Shown in pieces: positions 62,688 through 64,000 of a DNA stretch of 64,000 nt. The notes below the pieces were generated by a model. The model saw only the letters and a program-made list of their open reading frames with translations. It was not told the DNA's origin and ran no database searches. The stretch is from Iodobacter violaceini (GTDB lineage: Bacteria; Pseudomonadota; Gammaproteobacteria; Burkholderiales; Chitinibacteraceae): NCBI RefSeq assembly GCF_011601265.1, contig NZ_JAAOLX010000001.1:124001-188000 (forward strand), written 5' to 3'. The position numbers were made by a program, and so were the translations under genes. Positions within the stretch are counted from its first letter, which is position 1; the number at the start of each line of letters is the position of its first letter.

Positions 62688-64000
62688 TTAGTTTTTAAGT
62701 TCTGCCGGTTTACTCCGGGGTGAAACCGGCTCTTCCTTTATAGGCAGTAATTTTTCAATTGCTGCAATATCCACTTCATCAATCTGCTCTTTACGCATAA
62801 ATTTCCCGGCAAAAACCAGCCACAATTTGCTGTGTAAGAAATACCGGAACAGCTCAGCATCAATATGCTGATCTTTGGCCATAAACGCCATAATTTTCAG
62901 CGATTCAGTCAGTGTTTTTGGCGATTTGTACGGGCGGTCTGCGGCGGTAAGCGCTTCAAACACATCGGCCAGCGCCATCACCCGGTCTGCCGTACTGAGC
63001 TGATCAGCCGATAAACGCCGCGGATAGCCCTTGCCATCGAGTTTTTCATGGTGAGTAGCAGCAATCTCCGGCACTTTCGCCAGCCTGGCGGGCCATGGCA
63101 GGCCGCGCAGCATAATCAGCGTCTGCACAATATGATCGTTGATTTTAAAGCGGTCTTCTTCAGTCAGCGTGCCACGCCGGATAGACAAGTTGTACAGCTC
63201 GCCCATATTTTGCGCATGCCTTGGCAGCTCCATATCAAAGCCATGGTGATTATTCGGATCGCCTTTTTCTACTGCAGGCTTACGCTCACCCCAGGGTACG
63301 ACATGGTCGCTGCGATCAGCCAGCAGCTGTTCTGCGATTGGTAATCTTTCAGGCACATAGTCGCCCAGCCTGCGGTTTTCGTCAGCAGACAGGCCAAGCT
63401 GCTTATCAAAATATCGCAGCCATGTTTGCCGGCCTATTTGCTGCAGCCGCCGGATATCCTCGTCGGCCATAAATTCGCCGCCCACATTACAGCGGGCCAC
63501 AAACGAAAAATCATCCTGTAAGACTTGCTGGCGCTGTTTCAGCACGGCAAAAGAAGCCTCTTCATCCCCGCCAAAAGCCACCGCCCGCCAATGATCCAGC
63601 TCGGCATCGCGCCACATCACCTCAAAACGCATACGTATCTCATGGATGCGGTTGTAAATAGTTTCCAGCTTGGTGGCTTTATCAATAATGTGCTCGGGGC
63701 TGATCACCTTGCCGCAATCATGCAGCCACGCACCCAGGTGAAACTCGTAACGCTGATCTTCGCTCATTTTAAAATCAGCATAGGGGCCGCATTCTTCCCG
63801 CCCCATTTGATCGACCAGCATACCGGCCAGCTCGGGCACGCGCTCGCAATGACCTCCGGTATATGGGCTTTTAGCGTCAATCGCGTCAGCCATCAGCCTG
63901 ATCACCGCATCCAGCAGCTTTTTTTGGGCATCAATCAGCTGACGCGTTTCTATCGATACGGCCAGCATGCCAGACAGCTTATGCACAAACCCGGTAAACG
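62688..64000 (-). CDS. HD-GYP domain protein (5'-truncated by window)
   Basis: About 437 C-terminal residues are visible. The frame stays open beyond the window edge, so a start at 63986 (GTG) is only formal. HD-GYP phosphodiesterase with an unusually long insert: GGHCERVPELAGML, then HDCGK (LGAWLHDCGKVISPEHI), a ~150-residue insertion, and ATHHEKLDGKGYP with ALADVFEAL. All catalytic HD/GYP elements are present. Predicted c-di-GMP hydrolysis. The missing N-terminus probably carries a sensor (HAMP, CHASE or similar). Its last bases couple to the periplasmic protein gene. Confidence 0.88.
   Translation of the reverse strand, partial: FTGFVHKLSGMLAVSIETRQLIDAQKKLLDAVIRLMADAIDAKSPYTGGHCERVPELAGMLVDQMGREECGPYADFKMSEDQRYEFHLGAWLHDCGKVISPEHIIDKATKLETIYNRIHEIRMRFEVMWRDAELDHWRAVAFGGDEEASFAVLKQRQQVLQDDFSFVARCNVGGEFMADEDIRRLQQIGRQTWLRYFDKQLGLSADENRRLGDYVPERLPIAEQLLADRSDHVVPWGERKPAVEKGDPNNHHGFDMELPRHAQNMGELYNLSIRRGTLTEEDRFKINDHIVQTLIMLRGLPWPARLAKVPEIAATHHEKLDGKGYPRRLSADQLSTADRVMALADVFEALTAADRPYKSPKTLTESLKIMAFMAKDQHIDAELFRYFLHSKLWLVFAGKFMRKEQIDEVDIAAIEKLLPIKEEPVSPRSKPAELKN

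Noticed and set aside
1-64000. CRISPR array, prophage, insertion sequence or replication origin
   Set aside because: I saw no regularly spaced direct repeats, no transposase, integrase or phage protein, and no DnaA-box cluster with dnaA or dnaN.

Overview
The window looks like chromosome of an aquatic betaproteobacterium of the order Neisseriales, probably Chromobacteriaceae and perhaps close to Iodobacter. This is inferred from protein character and gene order (isc-hsc-fdx-iscX, tsaE-amidase-mutL...miaA, bioF/bioH), not from a database search. No plasmid, phage, insertion-sequence or CRISPR genes are visible. The first gene and the last gene (minus strand) are cut by the window edges.

Layout. 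1-5.5 kb: iron-sulfur cluster assembly operon iscS(partial)-iscU-iscA-hscB-hscA-fdx-iscX, whose gaps are stuffed with palindromic repeats. 5.7-11.4 kb: a degenerate HD-GYP protein, an aspartate carbamoyltransferase with an HTH-like N-terminal extension, a DUF2322-like protein, a lytic transglycosylase, a Crp/Fnr regulator, exonuclease III and a small unknown protein. 11.7-20.6 kb: queG, tsaE, Tat-exported amidase, mutL and miaA (cell wall, tRNA modification, mismatch repair), with GNAT, GST and tautomerase genes on the opposite strand. 20.6-23.6 kb: a CxxC miniprotein, MgtC-like and MarC-like membrane proteins and a PPi-dependent phosphofructokinase. 23.8-31 kb: a three-gene signalling locus (REC-HD-GYP, a PAS sensor without output domain, a large hybrid histidine kinase). 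31.4-35.1 kb: an accessory patch of poorly known soluble proteins (TPR-like, DUF4272-like, HEAT-like, a 136-aa orphan) around a MOSC protein. 35.2-45.5 kb: periplasmic binding protein, chemoreceptor, LysP-like permease, Na+/H+ antiporter-type carrier, a purine nucleoside phosphorylase/MFS operon behind a structured leader, a FUSC protein and msrB. 45.6-52.2 kb: hydrolase, htpG with a sigma-32 promoter, a 45-aa basic protein, a protein with a CheZ-like motif, hisC, tRNA-Leu(GAG) and an unknown protein. 52.5-64 kb: LtaS-type sulfatase, iron alcohol dehydrogenase, soxR with its divergent target, rlmD, a META lipoprotein, bioH and bioF separated by a long repeat, and a molybdopterin-fold periplasmic protein coupled to an HD-GYP protein.

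The most distinctive feature is intergenic. At least four families of dispersed palindromic repeats occur: a terminal-inverted-repeat element with ACACAGAG-type arms (four full and two partial copies), a REP-like GGCTTTAGCC family, a ~225-bp repeat in two copies, and single long palindromes. They tend to start at or within about 50 bp of stop codons. Three copies of the ACACAGAG family separate consecutive genes of the isc-hsc operon. I found no complete undescribed defence or mobile system. The best leads are these elements, the 31-bp palindrome in the purine-operon leader, the HTH-ATCase fusion, the DxxxQ CheZ-like protein and the accessory patch.
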